33,756 bases of DNA from Deltaproteobacteria bacterium (GCA_020347625.1 CP070735.1:633273-667028), one strand, 5' to 3'. Positions 17,727 through 25,771 are shown, numbered from the stretch's first letter. The notes: generated by a model from the sequence alone, not told the origin. Translations and numbers: made by a program.

Positions 17727-18473
17727 ATGTGCGACTTATTTGCTCTGTCGGCAGGAGAGGATTACTCAGCCCCCAAGTCTTTACCTCTTTTTGCTAAACA
17801 AGCCCGCAAGAACATGGATGGTTGGGGCATAGGGTACTTCAAGAAATACATTGCTTTCATTGAAAAATCGGCAGAACAGGCCTATCTATCCGGTCGTATC
17901 CACGATAGCTTCCAGAGACTTGCCCGGGTGGTGAACAGTAGAGTCATCCTCTGTCATGTCCGTTTTCAGACCAGCGGTCCAGTGGATGAATGTCACGCCC
18001 ATCCTTTCACCCTCGAATTCGGCGGACATAACTGGCTTTTTGCCCATAACGGCAAGGCTCCGACCGTCGAGGACTACCGCACCAGCGGCTCTCCCATCGA
18101 AGGTGTTGAAAGTGATTCAGCCAGAACCTTTGAGTATTTGCGGGACCAAATGAACCTGCACTTAGCCAGTCAGCCTCGGATCTTGCCCACTCTTTTCGAG
18201 GCTTGTCACCAGAGTACTGCGCAACTACTAAAAGATTATCCCGGCCACTACAACTATCTATTAACCAACGGCTGGGTTTTGTTTGCTTTTACAAATCATC
18301 GCCGGTTCATGCTGCTGAGACGCAGCAGAAAACTAGAAGGCGGGCTCTTGCTTACCACCCTGAAGCGGGGCCTTAGTGATGAGAACTGGATGAGGGTAGC
18401 GAAAAGCACCAACAGACAAGGACTACTTCTGATGATCTCCGGTACGGATATAATCTACCGGGAATCACTTTAG
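17727..18473 (+). CDS. Class II glutamine amidotransferase, pocket intact
   Basis: A 248-residue YafJ/GAT-II-type glutaminase, predicted to release ammonia from glutamine for a partner enzyme. Numbering from the ATG at 17727: Cys2 (nucleophile, MCDLFALSAG), DGWGIGYF at 31-38, Arg79 in CHVRFQTSG, HAHPF at 90-94, Asn108-Gly109 in AHNG (oxyanion hole) and Asp130 in ESDSARTF. I chose this ATG over a GTG at 17709 because Cys must be the second residue; AAAGAAG lies 8 bases upstream. It is the third gene after the amidoligase and the degraded paralogue, so ammonia supply to the amidoligase is the simplest role. The partner is inferred from position only. Confidence 0.85.
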   Translation: MCDLFALSAGEDYSAPKSLPLFAKQARKNMDGWGIGYFKKYIAFIEKSAEQAYLSGRIHDSFQRLARVVNSRVILCHVRFQTSGPVDECHAHPFTLEFGGHNWLFAHNGKAPTVEDYRTSGSPIEGVESDSARTFEYLRDQMNLHLASQPRILPTLFEACHQSTAQLLKDYPGHYNYLLTNGWVLFAFTNHRRFMLLRRSRKLEGGLLLTTLKRGLSDENWMRVAKSTNRQGLLLMISGTDIIYRESL

Positions 18474-18582
18474 CCACCTCTAATAAACAGTCCAAATCAC
18501 TCTGTCAGTAAAGCACACCGACCAGACGTATTACTCATCTTCTTTCATCTAAAAAATTGAAATAATAACACTTATTGTAAAT

Positions 18583-18617
18583 ATTACCCAAAATTGACCG
18601 TACTAGAAATGGGTAAT
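18583..18617. promoter_or_regulatory. Inverted repeat immediately after the ferredoxin-like gene
   Basis: ATTACCCA (18583-18590) and TGGGTAAT (18610-18617) are exact inverted arms around 19 bases, ending two bases from the stop codon of the minus-strand gene. No T-run follows, so a standard terminator is unlikely. The 12-mer AGAAATGGGTAA at 18605-18616 recurs inverted at 19535-19546, on the other side of the gene. Confidence 0.5.
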
Positions 18618-18619
18618 AG

Positions 18620-19465
18620 CTACCACAAGTGGCGGGCCAGGGGATGCTCCATCCGGGGGACTAGTTGAATGGCTTGCTGCTCGCAATGGCTCCGGCACAC
18701 CCCGCAGCCGTAGCAGCGCAAGGGGTCGATGAAGGCAATTTTGCGAGCCGCTGCAAAACTGATGGCGCCGAACTGACAGGCTGAAAGGCAGGAATCACAG
18801 CCGCTGCAATTCTCCTCCGCCTTCTGGGCAACATATTCTGCTCGAAAAAAAAGACGAAACCCATAGCGGTGCACGACCATTGCTAGGCAGTCGGCTCGGT
18901 CACAGTTGCAAAGGCCACCGATAAAAGGAGTTTTGAATGTCCAGAGAGAATGCATCAAACTCTCTTTTTCATAACCCCTAAGGAGCTCCAGGGCCTCTGT
19001 CTTGCTTAAGCGTTCGAAAACATCCACGTCTGGTCCAGGTCTGAACGTCTCAAGAAAAGCCTCTTTTATTTCCAGCAGCTTTTCCGGATCTAGGCTGAGG
19101 CCAAAGCAGTAGCGGGCGCCATTATCTCCAGTGCTTTTTTTCCGACAAATGCAGGGCAGTCTGACAATTGAACTAGCCAGACTCAAAACTTCCTCCAAGT
19201 CCTCCAGGGGCACCACCTGGCCAAAATGGTCTCTACGGTAGCGTTGCTCGTAAAACCAGTAATACAGCTGCCGCAGCCATGAAGGGGCTTTCATGCCGAG
19301 ATGGAATTTCTTTTCCAATTCTGCCACATGACCACTACCTACATCCTTTATGAAGTCCCTGATGTAGTTGCGCCTATTGAGGTCAGCCAACAGATCCTGG
19401 GAATAGTTTTCTGCCTTGAGATACCACTTTTTCCCTTCGCCATGTTGATGACAGAACTCACACAT
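18620..19465 (-). CDS. 4Fe-4S dicluster ferredoxin-domain protein
   Basis: The 281-residue protein starts with MCEFCHQHGEG and has a central helical region of unknown type with further cysteines (LPCICRKK and GLCNCDRADC). Its C-terminus carries two ferredoxin-like clusters: CSGCDSCLSACQFG and CYGCGVCRSHC. The second lacks the usual CP ending. No signal peptide or membrane span is seen, so it is probably a cytoplasmic electron carrier or redox-linked protein. Similar architectures occur in anaerobic Desulfobacterota without known function. The ATG at 19465 has only a weak ribosome site. It stands alone between two related inverted repeats. Confidence 0.8.
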   Translation of the reverse strand: MCEFCHQHGEGKKWYLKAENYSQDLLADLNRRNYIRDFIKDVGSGHVAELEKKFHLGMKAPSWLRQLYYWFYEQRYRRDHFGQVVPLEDLEEVLSLASSIVRLPCICRKKSTGDNGARYCFGLSLDPEKLLEIKEAFLETFRPGPDVDVFERLSKTEALELLRGYEKESLMHSLWTFKTPFIGGLCNCDRADCLAMVVHRYGFRLFFRAEYVAQKAEENCSGCDSCLSACQFGAISFAAARKIAFIDPLRCYGCGVCRSHCEQQAIQLVPRMEHPLARHLW

Positions 19466-19530
19466 AAACTTTTCAAAACCTCCCCACCAAACTCACCGAC
19501 ACAAAAATTTGCATATGCAACAAATATATT

Positions 19531-19570
19531 ATTTTTACCCATTTCTGGCTTACCAAAAATGGGTAAAAAT
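19531..19570. promoter_or_regulatory. Near-perfect hairpin upstream of the ferredoxin-like gene
   Basis: Exact 14-base arms at 19531-19544 (ATTTTTACCCATTT) and 19557-19570, then one mismatch and three more pairs (TGG/CCA) around a CTTA loop. Both 3' arms end in A-runs rather than T-runs, so it is not a standard intrinsic terminator in either direction. It lies between the purQ stop and the ferredoxin-like start and shares AGAAATGGGTAA (inverted) with 18605-18616. An operator or RNA processing site is possible. Confidence 0.55.
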
Positions 19571-19577
19571 CACTCGC

Positions 19578-20447
19578 TTACTTGAAGTATTCAACGGCAT
19601 TGCGAAAAACCTGGATGCCGTAGCCTTCCTGGGGGTAAGGTTCCCCACGGCGGCGGTAATTCTCCTTTTGTCGGGTCCAATTGGGATGGTTGGTCCAGTG
19701 ATTGAAGGCTTCCGGATGCGGCATCAGGCCGAAGACTCTTCCGGTAGGATCGCAAACGCCGGCAATGTCCTCCAGAGAACCATTGGGATTTTCCGGAAAG
19801 CGCCCATTGGCAGGATTCCCCTCGCTGTCGGCATAGCGCAGGACCACCTGGTTATCTTCCAAGAGACGGTTGATTACCGGCTTCTCCGCGTAGAACTTGC
19901 CCTCGCCGTGTCGAATCGAGAGTTCCAAGTGATCAAGTCCTTTGGTAAACACACACGGTGAATCTTTCTGTACCTGAAGGTTTACCCACTGATCTCGAAA
20001 GCTGCCACAGTCGTTCCAGATAAGAGCCACCTGGCGTGAGCGATAATCACCATCCAAACCCGGTAATAATCCCAAGTTCACCAGCGCCTGAAAGCCATTA
20101 CAGATGCCGATAACAAGATTTCCTGATTCAATGAATGCGAGTAATTCCTCGCCCATGTTGTAAAGCAGCCTGGTAGCCAAGACTACACCGGCCCCGTGGT
20201 CATCGCCCCAGGAAAAACCCCCAATAAAGGCCAGGATCTGATAATCTTCCAACCGGGCAACCTCGCCGAGCTTCTCACCCATAAGCAGTTGATTGATGTG
20301 AATTCTGTGCGCCTCGGCTCCGGCTAGCTCGAAGGCATAGGTGGTTTCCCAATCGCAGTTCAAGCCATAACCTGTAAGAACAAGTGCTTTGGGAGAACTT
20401 CCATTGCGATACGCAGGACGCGAAATGTTGTTATTTTTTTGCATCAT
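19578..20447 (-). CDS. purQ: Phosphoribosylformylglycinamidine synthase, glutaminase subunit
   Basis: PurQ supplies ammonia from glutamine to PurL for the fourth step of purine synthesis. The 289-residue protein is a class I glutaminase: ALVLTGYGLNCDWETTYAFELAGAEAHRIHINQL opens the fold, Cys116 is the nucleophile in IGICNGFQALVNLG, and His244/Glu246 complete the triad in LMPHPEAFNHW. It is longer than the compact PurQ of Bacillus (about 227). It lies 168 bases downstream of purL and is probably co-transcribed. Two adjacent ATGs (20447 and 20444) are possible starts; neither has a clear Shine-Dalgarno, because that space is occupied by a 9-base tandem repeat. Confidence 0.92.
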   Translation of the reverse strand: MMQKNNNISRPAYRNGSSPKALVLTGYGLNCDWETTYAFELAGAEAHRIHINQLLMGEKLGEVARLEDYQILAFIGGFSWGDDHGAGVVLATRLLYNMGEELLAFIESGNLVIGICNGFQALVNLGLLPGLDGDYRSRQVALIWNDCGSFRDQWVNLQVQKDSPCVFTKGLDHLELSIRHGEGKFYAEKPVINRLLEDNQVVLRYADSEGNPANGRFPENPNGSLEDIAGVCDPTGRVFGLMPHPEAFNHWTNHPNWTRQKENYRRRGEPYPQEGYGIQVFRNAVEYFK

Positions 20448-20454
20448 GTCCGTT

Positions 20455-20499
20455 GTTCAAATCGTTCAAGCCGTTCAAATCGTTGAAACCGTTCAAGTC
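20455..20499. repeat. Five tandem 9-bp units in the purQ leader
   Basis: GTTCAAATC, GTTCAAGCC, GTTCAAATC, GTTGAAACC and GTTCAAGTC follow without gaps, starting 7 bases upstream of the purQ ATG (minus strand). Read in the purQ frame each unit contains a TGA, so the repeat is not coding. Confidence 0.85.
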
Positions 20500-20546
20500 G
20501 TAAGGTTTAAGTAGCCAGTCGGGAAGGACAGTCTTTATGTTTTTGC

Positions 20547-20579
20547 CTCCTGGATTCTGAATTCTGACTCCTGGATTCT
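20547..20579. repeat. Direct 12-bp repeat in the purL-purQ gap
   Basis: CTCCTGGATTCT occurs at 20547-20558 and again at 20568-20579, separated by GAATTCTGA. Related words (CTGACTCCTGGCTCCTGAATTC style) occur at about 26839-26868, and as reverse complements near 33330-33350. Confidence 0.7.
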
Positions 20580-20615
20580 TCTTCAACGCTGACTGCTGAG
20601 CGCTGACCGCTGGCT

Positions 20616-23600
20616 TTACAGTTTCCCAAAAGGCTTTTTCCAGGCTGATTTCAGCTGCCGGAGCCCCACATTGAAAAAAACACTCCCACCCAGATCACGC
20701 ACCGTGAGTTTTCCCTTGTCTGTCACCCGGCCAATGCAGCCCAAAGGCAGACCTTTGAAGCGCTCCTCGAATTCAGACGTGTCCTCTGGTGCCACGGTTA
20801 CAATGAACCGACCAGCTGACTCTGAGTAGAGTAGACTATCTGCATGCTTGATCCCCTCTACCGGTACCTTGGCCAGCTCCACTTCCAAGCCGAGTCCGCC
20901 TGCCATGGCTACTAGAGCCAGGTGGACTCCGAGCCCACCTCGGTAGATGCCGTGTACCGAGGCCAGCAACTCTCCGCTAATAACTTCCTCAAGAGCCCGA
21001 TAAACAGGAAGAACCTCCTCCAGCCTCACCTGGGGTACATTCAATCCCGTATAACCGAAAAGATCGTAATATTCCGAGCCTCCCAACTCGTCCCGGGTTA
21101 GCCCAATGACATAGAGAAAGTCCCCGGCCGCTTTAACATCCATGGTTACGCAGCGTCGCACATCTTCAACAACGCTGGTACCAGTAAATTGTAAGGTTTC
21201 GAGGCCGGAAACCTTGTGTCGTTCTCCAAAATCCCCCTCAAGATTTCCGTCTACGTACATACTGTCCTTGCCCGAAAGCAAGGGGATGCTAAAACCGAGA
21301 CAGTAATCTCTCAAGGCCCAGTTGGCCCGGACAAGTTGGGCCGCTTTCAGTTTGCCGTCAGGGTTGGTTTCGGGATGGTACTGAATGTTGGGCCAGCAGA
21401 AGTTATCCACCCCGCCAAGGTGTTGTAGACTCCCGCCCACAGCCAGGAGCCGTCTCACAGTTTCGTCTATGGTGCAGCCCGCCATGTGATAAGCGTCAAT
21501 TCTGGAATAGGTCGGATTGAGCGCCTGTGCCGTTGCCAGGCCTCGAAGCGAATCAAGACGCGGACGCAGAACCACCGCATCATTGGGCACATCCCTCTCG
21601 ACTCCCACCAGATGCTTAATTACGCTGGTCCCCTGAACCTCATGGTCATATTGCCGGACAATCCACTCTTTAGAGCAGATATTGGGGCGGCTGAGTAGCT
21701 TCAGCAGTATCCGCCGCTGATCCGCGGGCGGACCCAGCACTGGTTCTCTGAGTCCCCGGTATTTCGGCTCCATCCACTCGGCCTCGAACTCCCACTGGGG
21801 AAAACCAGATTCAAGCAACGCCAGATCCACGTAGGCACAGCTCTTACCCTCGGAAGTAATGTGCAGCTTGCCGTTGTCTGTGTACTGACCGATCACGGTG
21901 GACTCAACCCCATGTTTATCCGAAAGCTGCATAAAGCGCTCGAGGTGATGAGGCTTCACTGCTATCGTCATTCGTTCCTGGCTCTCAGAGACCCATATTT
22001 CCCAAAGGTCTAAACCCTCATATTTGAGCGGTACCTTTTCCAGTTCCACCAGGGCGCCCCCAGAAAACCGGGCCGACTCGCCAATTGAGGAGGAGAGGCC
22101 CCCACCGCCATTGTCAGTAAGGAAGGCAATCAACCCTTCATCCCGTGCCTCCAGGAGGAAATCGTGCATCTTTTTCTGGGTGTAAGGATCTCCAATCTGC
22201 ACGTGACCGGCTGGGGTATGTTCGCTGTATATCTCACTGGAGGCCGTCACCCCGTGGATACCATCCTTGCCCACCCGGCCACCGCACATGATGATCAAGT
22301 CGCCAGCAGTGGTTGTTTTCTCTTCGCTGGGAGTATCTGCCACAATAGCCGGCATCAGGCCGATTGCAGTGACAAAAACCAGACACTTTCCCATATAACC
22401 ATGGTCAAAAAATACCTGACCGTAGGGGGTGGGTATTCCACTCTTGTTACCACCATCTCGCACACCCTCTATGACTCCGTCCAGCAGTCGTCGCGGATGC
22501 AGGTGCGGCTTCAGCGGGCCCCTGTAATCGCGGTAGCCCACGCAGTAACCGTAAGTACCCGCAATGAGCCGGGAGCCTTTGCCTGTTCCCATTGGGTCAC
22601 GGTAGACACCGACTATTCCAGTCAATGCCCCGCCGTACGCCTCCATGTTTGAAGGGCTGTTGTGCGTTTCTCCGGTAATGACGTAGTAAGTATCCTGATC
22701 GAAACGTCCAACCCCAGCATTGTCCCAGAGCACTGAGATAACCCAGTCTTTTTCTTTTTGCAGGGTTAGGGTTGGACCCTCGATGCAAGTCTTGAACAGA
22801 TTGTCCACCACTTCGGTCTGGTTGGTGCTCAGATCTCGGTAGAAGAACTTTCCTCGGAAAGTATTGTGGTTGCAATGATCGCTCCGCGCCTGGGATATGT
22901 ATTCCAGTTCCACATCCGTAGGATCAGACAACCCTACACGGCTGCGGGCAGCACGGACATCCGATCTTAGAAAATAGGAGCGAATCACCGGAATGTCTCT
23001 ATGGTGCAGGGCCAGATTCCGCTCTTGGCTCAAGCGCTCCAACTCCTCATCACTCGAGATGGATAGTGTCGCCACTGAAGGTTGGTGGGCGAGTCGCACC
23101 TTAGGTACGATAATGCCGATGCCCTCGTCAGGGTCCCAATCATCCGCTGAGTATATCCGCCACTGCTGGATAAGGTCATTGGCCAACAACTCTCCGGCAA
23201 TGCGCTCCACTGCCTTGCGGCCCCTGGTTCCCCTGCCCAATCGCTCGGAGTGAAGTAGATACAGCTTGGAGGTATAAACGGCCTCCTCGGCTTGGAATTT
23301 AACCTTGAGGAGATCCTCCACCGCTTCCACCGCTGTGCTCCCCGGGTTATCTCTCACTCCCGGCCGAAAACCAACCCAAATAGCCCAATCAAAGGAAGTG
23401 GCCAGTGGCTTAAAAGAAGAGACTTGGGAAACCGGATTGGTGAAGATGCGATGGCGGGCTGCTTCCAGTTGCTCGTCGCTGAGCTGGGCGTCGATGGTCA
23501 GAACGTGGATGGTGCGAACCGCGTCCAGGTGAATATTGAAATAGTCCCTGGCTTTACGCCTGATTGATTCTCCTTCGGCATCGAACAGCTCCGGCTTGAG

Positions 23601-23624
23601 GGTAATCTCCAGGCGAACAGGCAC
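20616..23624 (-). CDS. purL: Phosphoribosylformylglycinamidine synthase, PurS-PurL fusion
   Basis: It catalyses ATP-dependent conversion of FGAR to FGAM using ammonia from PurQ. The 1002-residue protein starts with a PurS-like region (about 1-110: MPVRLEITLKPELFDAEGE, then the VSSFKPLATSFDWAIWVGFRPGV segment). The PurM-like synthetase follows: DHCNHNTFRGKF, TGETHNSPSNMEAYGGALTGIVGVYRDPMGTGKG, TDNGGGGLSSSIGESARFSGGA and LLSGKDSMYVDG. The glutaminase is the separate PurQ, so this is neither the stand-alone 740-residue PurL nor the 1300-residue large PurL. The start is a GTG at 23624 with a weak site (AAAGCGAG). A promoter candidate lies at 23717-23746. Confidence 0.92.
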   Translation of the reverse strand: MPVRLEITLKPELFDAEGESIRRKARDYFNIHLDAVRTIHVLTIDAQLSDEQLEAARHRIFTNPVSQVSSFKPLATSFDWAIWVGFRPGVRDNPGSTAVEAVEDLLKVKFQAEEAVYTSKLYLLHSERLGRGTRGRKAVERIAGELLANDLIQQWRIYSADDWDPDEGIGIIVPKVRLAHQPSVATLSISSDEELERLSQERNLALHHRDIPVIRSYFLRSDVRAARSRVGLSDPTDVELEYISQARSDHCNHNTFRGKFFYRDLSTNQTEVVDNLFKTCIEGPTLTLQKEKDWVISVLWDNAGVGRFDQDTYYVITGETHNSPSNMEAYGGALTGIVGVYRDPMGTGKGSRLIAGTYGYCVGYRDYRGPLKPHLHPRRLLDGVIEGVRDGGNKSGIPTPYGQVFFDHGYMGKCLVFVTAIGLMPAIVADTPSEEKTTTAGDLIIMCGGRVGKDGIHGVTASSEIYSEHTPAGHVQIGDPYTQKKMHDFLLEARDEGLIAFLTDNGGGGLSSSIGESARFSGGALVELEKVPLKYEGLDLWEIWVSESQERMTIAVKPHHLERFMQLSDKHGVESTVIGQYTDNGKLHITSEGKSCAYVDLALLESGFPQWEFEAEWMEPKYRGLREPVLGPPADQRRILLKLLSRPNICSKEWIVRQYDHEVQGTSVIKHLVGVERDVPNDAVVLRPRLDSLRGLATAQALNPTYSRIDAYHMAGCTIDETVRRLLAVGGSLQHLGGVDNFCWPNIQYHPETNPDGKLKAAQLVRANWALRDYCLGFSIPLLSGKDSMYVDGNLEGDFGERHKVSGLETLQFTGTSVVEDVRRCVTMDVKAAGDFLYVIGLTRDELGGSEYYDLFGYTGLNVPQVRLEEVLPVYRALEEVISGELLASVHGIYRGGLGVHLALVAMAGGLGLEVELAKVPVEGIKHADSLLYSESAGRFIVTVAPEDTSEFEERFKGLPLGCIGRVTDKGKLTVRDLGGSVFFNVGLRQLKSAWKKPFGKL

Positions 23625-23716
23625 GAATAACTCGCTTTCTTTTACCTCAGATTTGCACGAACCGTTTGCTGCGACGACAATTCATGACATATCTGGGTCA
23701 GGGGAATTTGCGGCCA

Positions 23717-23746
23717 AAAGTAGCAGATTTTCCGAATGACAGTCAA
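23717..23746 (-). promoter_or_regulatory. Candidate promoter for purL-purQ
   Basis: On the minus strand TTGACT (23746-23741) and TACTTT (23722-23717) are separated by 18 bases. It would give a leader of about 85 bases before the purL GTG. No known purine riboswitch fold is recognisable in that leader. Confidence 0.4.
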
Positions 23747-24089
23747 CCGAATAGTCTCAAGGAGTTTCCCAATAAATCTTATTTTCGACCGAGGCATAGG
23801 GAAGGCTACTCCACAACGAGCAATTGAATCCCACTAAAGCGGGATTCGAAATGTAAGGAAGATATCAGATCTTATTGTAGTTCGCTCGCAGTCCCGCAGT
23901 CCCGCCGAGGCGGGACTGGGTTGGTGCTCGCTGAAGCATTTTCACGCCATTTTATGGCAATGTCCCAGTTAGGAAAGCACCATATCTTCATGCAGACCCT
24001 AGCCAAGCGGAGATGTGGACAGAAAGGTTGCTCAGATGCTCGTTGTTTCGCAGCCTGCCCCTATGCCTTTGCTGGTGTCTCTTCTTAAC
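23747..24089. other. Non-coding stretch with two palindromes between purL and the metal-resistance operon
   Basis: No gene is seen. GAATCCC (23826-23832) and GGGATTC (23841-23847) form an inverted repeat around ACTAAAGC. CAGTCCCGCC-GA-GGCGGGACTG at 23897-23918 is a perfect 10-base inverted repeat preceded by a partial copy of its left arm. A small hairpin GCCAT-TTT-ATGGC lies at 23946-23958. The GC-rich palindrome resembles the GC blocks of the other intergenic repeats. Confidence 0.5.
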
Positions 24090-24118
24090 TTGACAGCGGC
24101 AATTTATTATTTTAATAT
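24090..24118 (+). promoter_or_regulatory. Consensus sigma-70 promoter of the arsR-permease operon
   Basis: TTGACA at 24090-24095 and TAATAT at 24113-24118 with the ideal 17-base spacing. Its -10 overlaps the operator at 24115-24138, the arrangement expected for repression by an ArsR/SmtB protein. Confidence 0.85.
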
Positions 24119-24138
24119 ATGAGCAGATATTCAGATAA
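24115..24138 (+). promoter_or_regulatory. SmtB/CadC-type 12-2-12 operator
   Basis: The core TGAGCA-GA-TATTCA inside ATATATGAGCAG/ATATTCAGATAA matches the known ArsR/SmtB operator style (TGAA.A..TATTCA). It covers the -10 and the expected transcription start of the downstream sensor gene, predicting autorepression relieved by metal. Confidence 0.8.
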
Positions 24139-24153
24139 AGACGGAGGTTTGCT

Positions 24154-24513
24154 GTGGTTGAACAAAGTAGGGACCTATGTGACTGCCGCCTTATCCACCG
24201 TCGCACGGTGGAAAAGGCCATGGCATCAGCGCTCGCCCCGAATGAAACCGAGAGCTTGGCCCAAATATTCAAGGCTCTGGCGGATGAGACTCGCTTGAAG
24301 ATCCTCTGGGCTTTGGAGCAGCGGGAAATGTGCGTCTGCGACTTGGCCGCCATGCTCGGGTTAACCGAGTCGGCGGTTAGCCATCAGCTCCGGCTCCTTA
24401 GAAATCTGCAACTTGTTTCCAATCGGCGGGACGGGGTTGTGCTTTACTATCGTCTGAGCGACAACCACGTGTCACAGTTGATCAAAATTACCCTCGAGCA
24501 CCTCCGGGATTGA
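24154..24513 (+). CDS. ArsR/SmtB-family metal sensor, CadC-like
   Basis: A 119-residue winged-helix repressor. It keeps both known CadC metal sites with nearly constant offset. The thiolate site is Cys9 and Cys11 in LCDC plus Cys60 and Cys62 in MCVCDLA (CadC has Cys7, Cys11, Cys58, Cys60). The C-terminal helix site is Asp103, His105, His116 and Asp119 in DNHVSQLIKITLEHLRD (CadC has Asp101, His103, His114, Glu117). The DNA-reading helix is TESAVSHQLRLLRNL. This points to Cd/Pb/Zn sensing rather than arsenic. The start is a GTG at 24154 with GGAGG six bases upstream. It precedes the permease by 15 bases and probably represses both genes through the operator at 24115-24138. Confidence 0.9.
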   Translation: MVEQSRDLCDCRLIHRRTVEKAMASALAPNETESLAQIFKALADETRLKILWALEQREMCVCDLAAMLGLTESAVSHQLRLLRNLQLVSNRRDGVVLYYRLSDNHVSQLIKITLEHLRD

Positions 24514-24528
24514 TAATAAGGGTTATCC

Positions 24529-25635
24529 ATGAATATTGTTTTTCAAATAGCACTGGCGAGTTGGACCCTTTTCGTGGCGGCAGCTCCATATCTGATACTG
24601 GGAATCCTGGTTGCCGGGCTTATGTACCTCTTTCTTGCACCTGAAACCATTGCCAAACACCTCCATAGTGGAAGGGTCCGTTCAGTATTCAAAGCAGCGC
24701 TGTTGGGTATTCCCTTACCCCTCTGTTCCTGCGGCGTTTTACCGGCTGCGGTCAGTCTAAAAAGACAAGGAGCCAACCGGGGTGCTACTGCCGCCTTTCT
24801 CATCGCCACACCCGAATCTGGAGTTGATTCCATCGCCATTACTTACGCCCTTTTGGATCCGCTCATGACTGTTATTCGCCCGGTTGCTGCCTTTATCACC
24901 GCTTTTGCCGCAGGAATTATGGAAAACTTTTTTTCAGGGGAAGAGGAACAACAGATCTCAGTGCAGCCCGACCTCAGTTGCCGTGTGGATGGCTGTTGTG
25001 ATGGTAATAATTGTCCGCCTGAGGAACATAGCAACCACCACAGCATGGTACGGAAGTTGTGGAGCGGAATTCATTATGGTTTTTTCGACCTCTACCGGGA
25101 ACTTTCCGGCTGGATAGTTGTTGGCTTCATTCTAGCGGGAGCTATAACCCTGTGGTTGCCCCAGGACCTGACCAGCCGTTATCTGGGTGGCGGCTTTGCC
25201 ACGATGTTAATCATGCTGGCTGCCGGCATCCCCACCTACATCTGTGCCACCGCCTCTACTCCGGTAGCCGCTGCCTTGATTATGAAGGGAGTAAGCCCGG
25301 GTGCGGCTCTTGTGTTTCTGCTGGCGGGACCCGCCACAAATATTGCCTCTCTCACGGTATTGTCCAAAGTTCTGGGCAGACGCGGCGTGATTGTCTACTT
25401 GGGTTCTATTGCGACTTTTTCCGTGTTGTTGGGATTGGCAACCGATTGGCTCTACAGATTCCTTGGGATTTCCTTGCAAACCAGATTGGCCACCGCTGCC
25501 AGCGAACTGCTCCCCACCTGGCTGCATCTCGGGACAGCTCTGCTGCTGGCGGGCCTTACCCTTGCATTCTTCCTTCGTGGAATCGTGCACTTCGCAAATT
25601 CCAAAATCAAGCCAAAAGCCGAGTGTTGCAGTTGA
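24529..25635 (+). CDS. Metal efflux permease, SO_0444/ArsP (DUF318) family
   Basis: A 368-residue inner-membrane protein with two homologous hydrophobic halves. The first has IPLPLCSCGVLPAAVSLKRQGANRGATAAFLIATPESGVDS, the second IPTYICATASTPVAAALIMKGVSPGAALVFLLAGPATNIAS; these paired Cys-rich loops define the family. The central hydrophilic loop is rich in Cys and His (CRVDGCCDGNNCPPEEHSNHH, about 147-167) and the protein ends in CCS, suggesting metal capture. ArsP members export organoarsenicals and SO_0444 members are linked to divalent metals; the CadC-like regulator next to it favours Zn/Cd/Pb. The ATG at 24529 lies 15 bases after the regulator. Confidence 0.85.
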   Translation: MNIVFQIALASWTLFVAAAPYLILGILVAGLMYLFLAPETIAKHLHSGRVRSVFKAALLGIPLPLCSCGVLPAAVSLKRQGANRGATAAFLIATPESGVDSIAITYALLDPLMTVIRPVAAFITAFAAGIMENFFSGEEEQQISVQPDLSCRVDGCCDGNNCPPEEHSNHHSMVRKLWSGIHYGFFDLYRELSGWIVVGFILAGAITLWLPQDLTSRYLGGGFATMLIMLAAGIPTYICATASTPVAAALIMKGVSPGAALVFLLAGPATNIASLTVLSKVLGRRGVIVYLGSIATFSVLLGLATDWLYRFLGISLQTRLATAASELLPTWLHLGTALLLAGLTLAFFLRGIVHFANSKIKPKAECCS

Positions 25636-25749
25636 AAAACACTTACTCAGGTCCATAGCCGCACACCCGATTTACAACGGTATTCAAAGCCATCTTCGCC
25701 TTGACAAGACCGCCAATCGGGATTAATTTTCTTTTGCTAGAAAACTTTT

Positions 25750-25771
25750 ACCGACGATTATTGAGGTCGGT
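25750..25771 (+). terminator. Possible weak terminator after the permease
   Basis: ACCGAC (25750-25755) and GTCGGT (25766-25771) form a 6-base stem with a 10-base loop, followed by TTTATT. The stem is short, so an operator for htpX is an alternative reading. Confidence 0.35.

Noticed and set aside
19531..19570. Hairpin as an intrinsic terminator for purQ
   Set aside because: The 3' side is an A-run in both directions, so no U-tract would follow the stem.
20455..20499. Tandem 9-bp units as a CRISPR array
   Set aside because: The units abut without spacers and are far too short; there are no cas genes nearby.
23940..24089. tRNA-like stretch (GCCAAGCGGAG) upstream of the metal operon
   Set aside because: No acceptor stem, T-arm consensus or cloverleaf can be built around it.
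25059..25658. A 199-codon frame overlapping the metal permease
   Set aside because: It is in another frame of a clear membrane protein; its Cys/His-rich look comes from frame-shifted hydrophobic codons.
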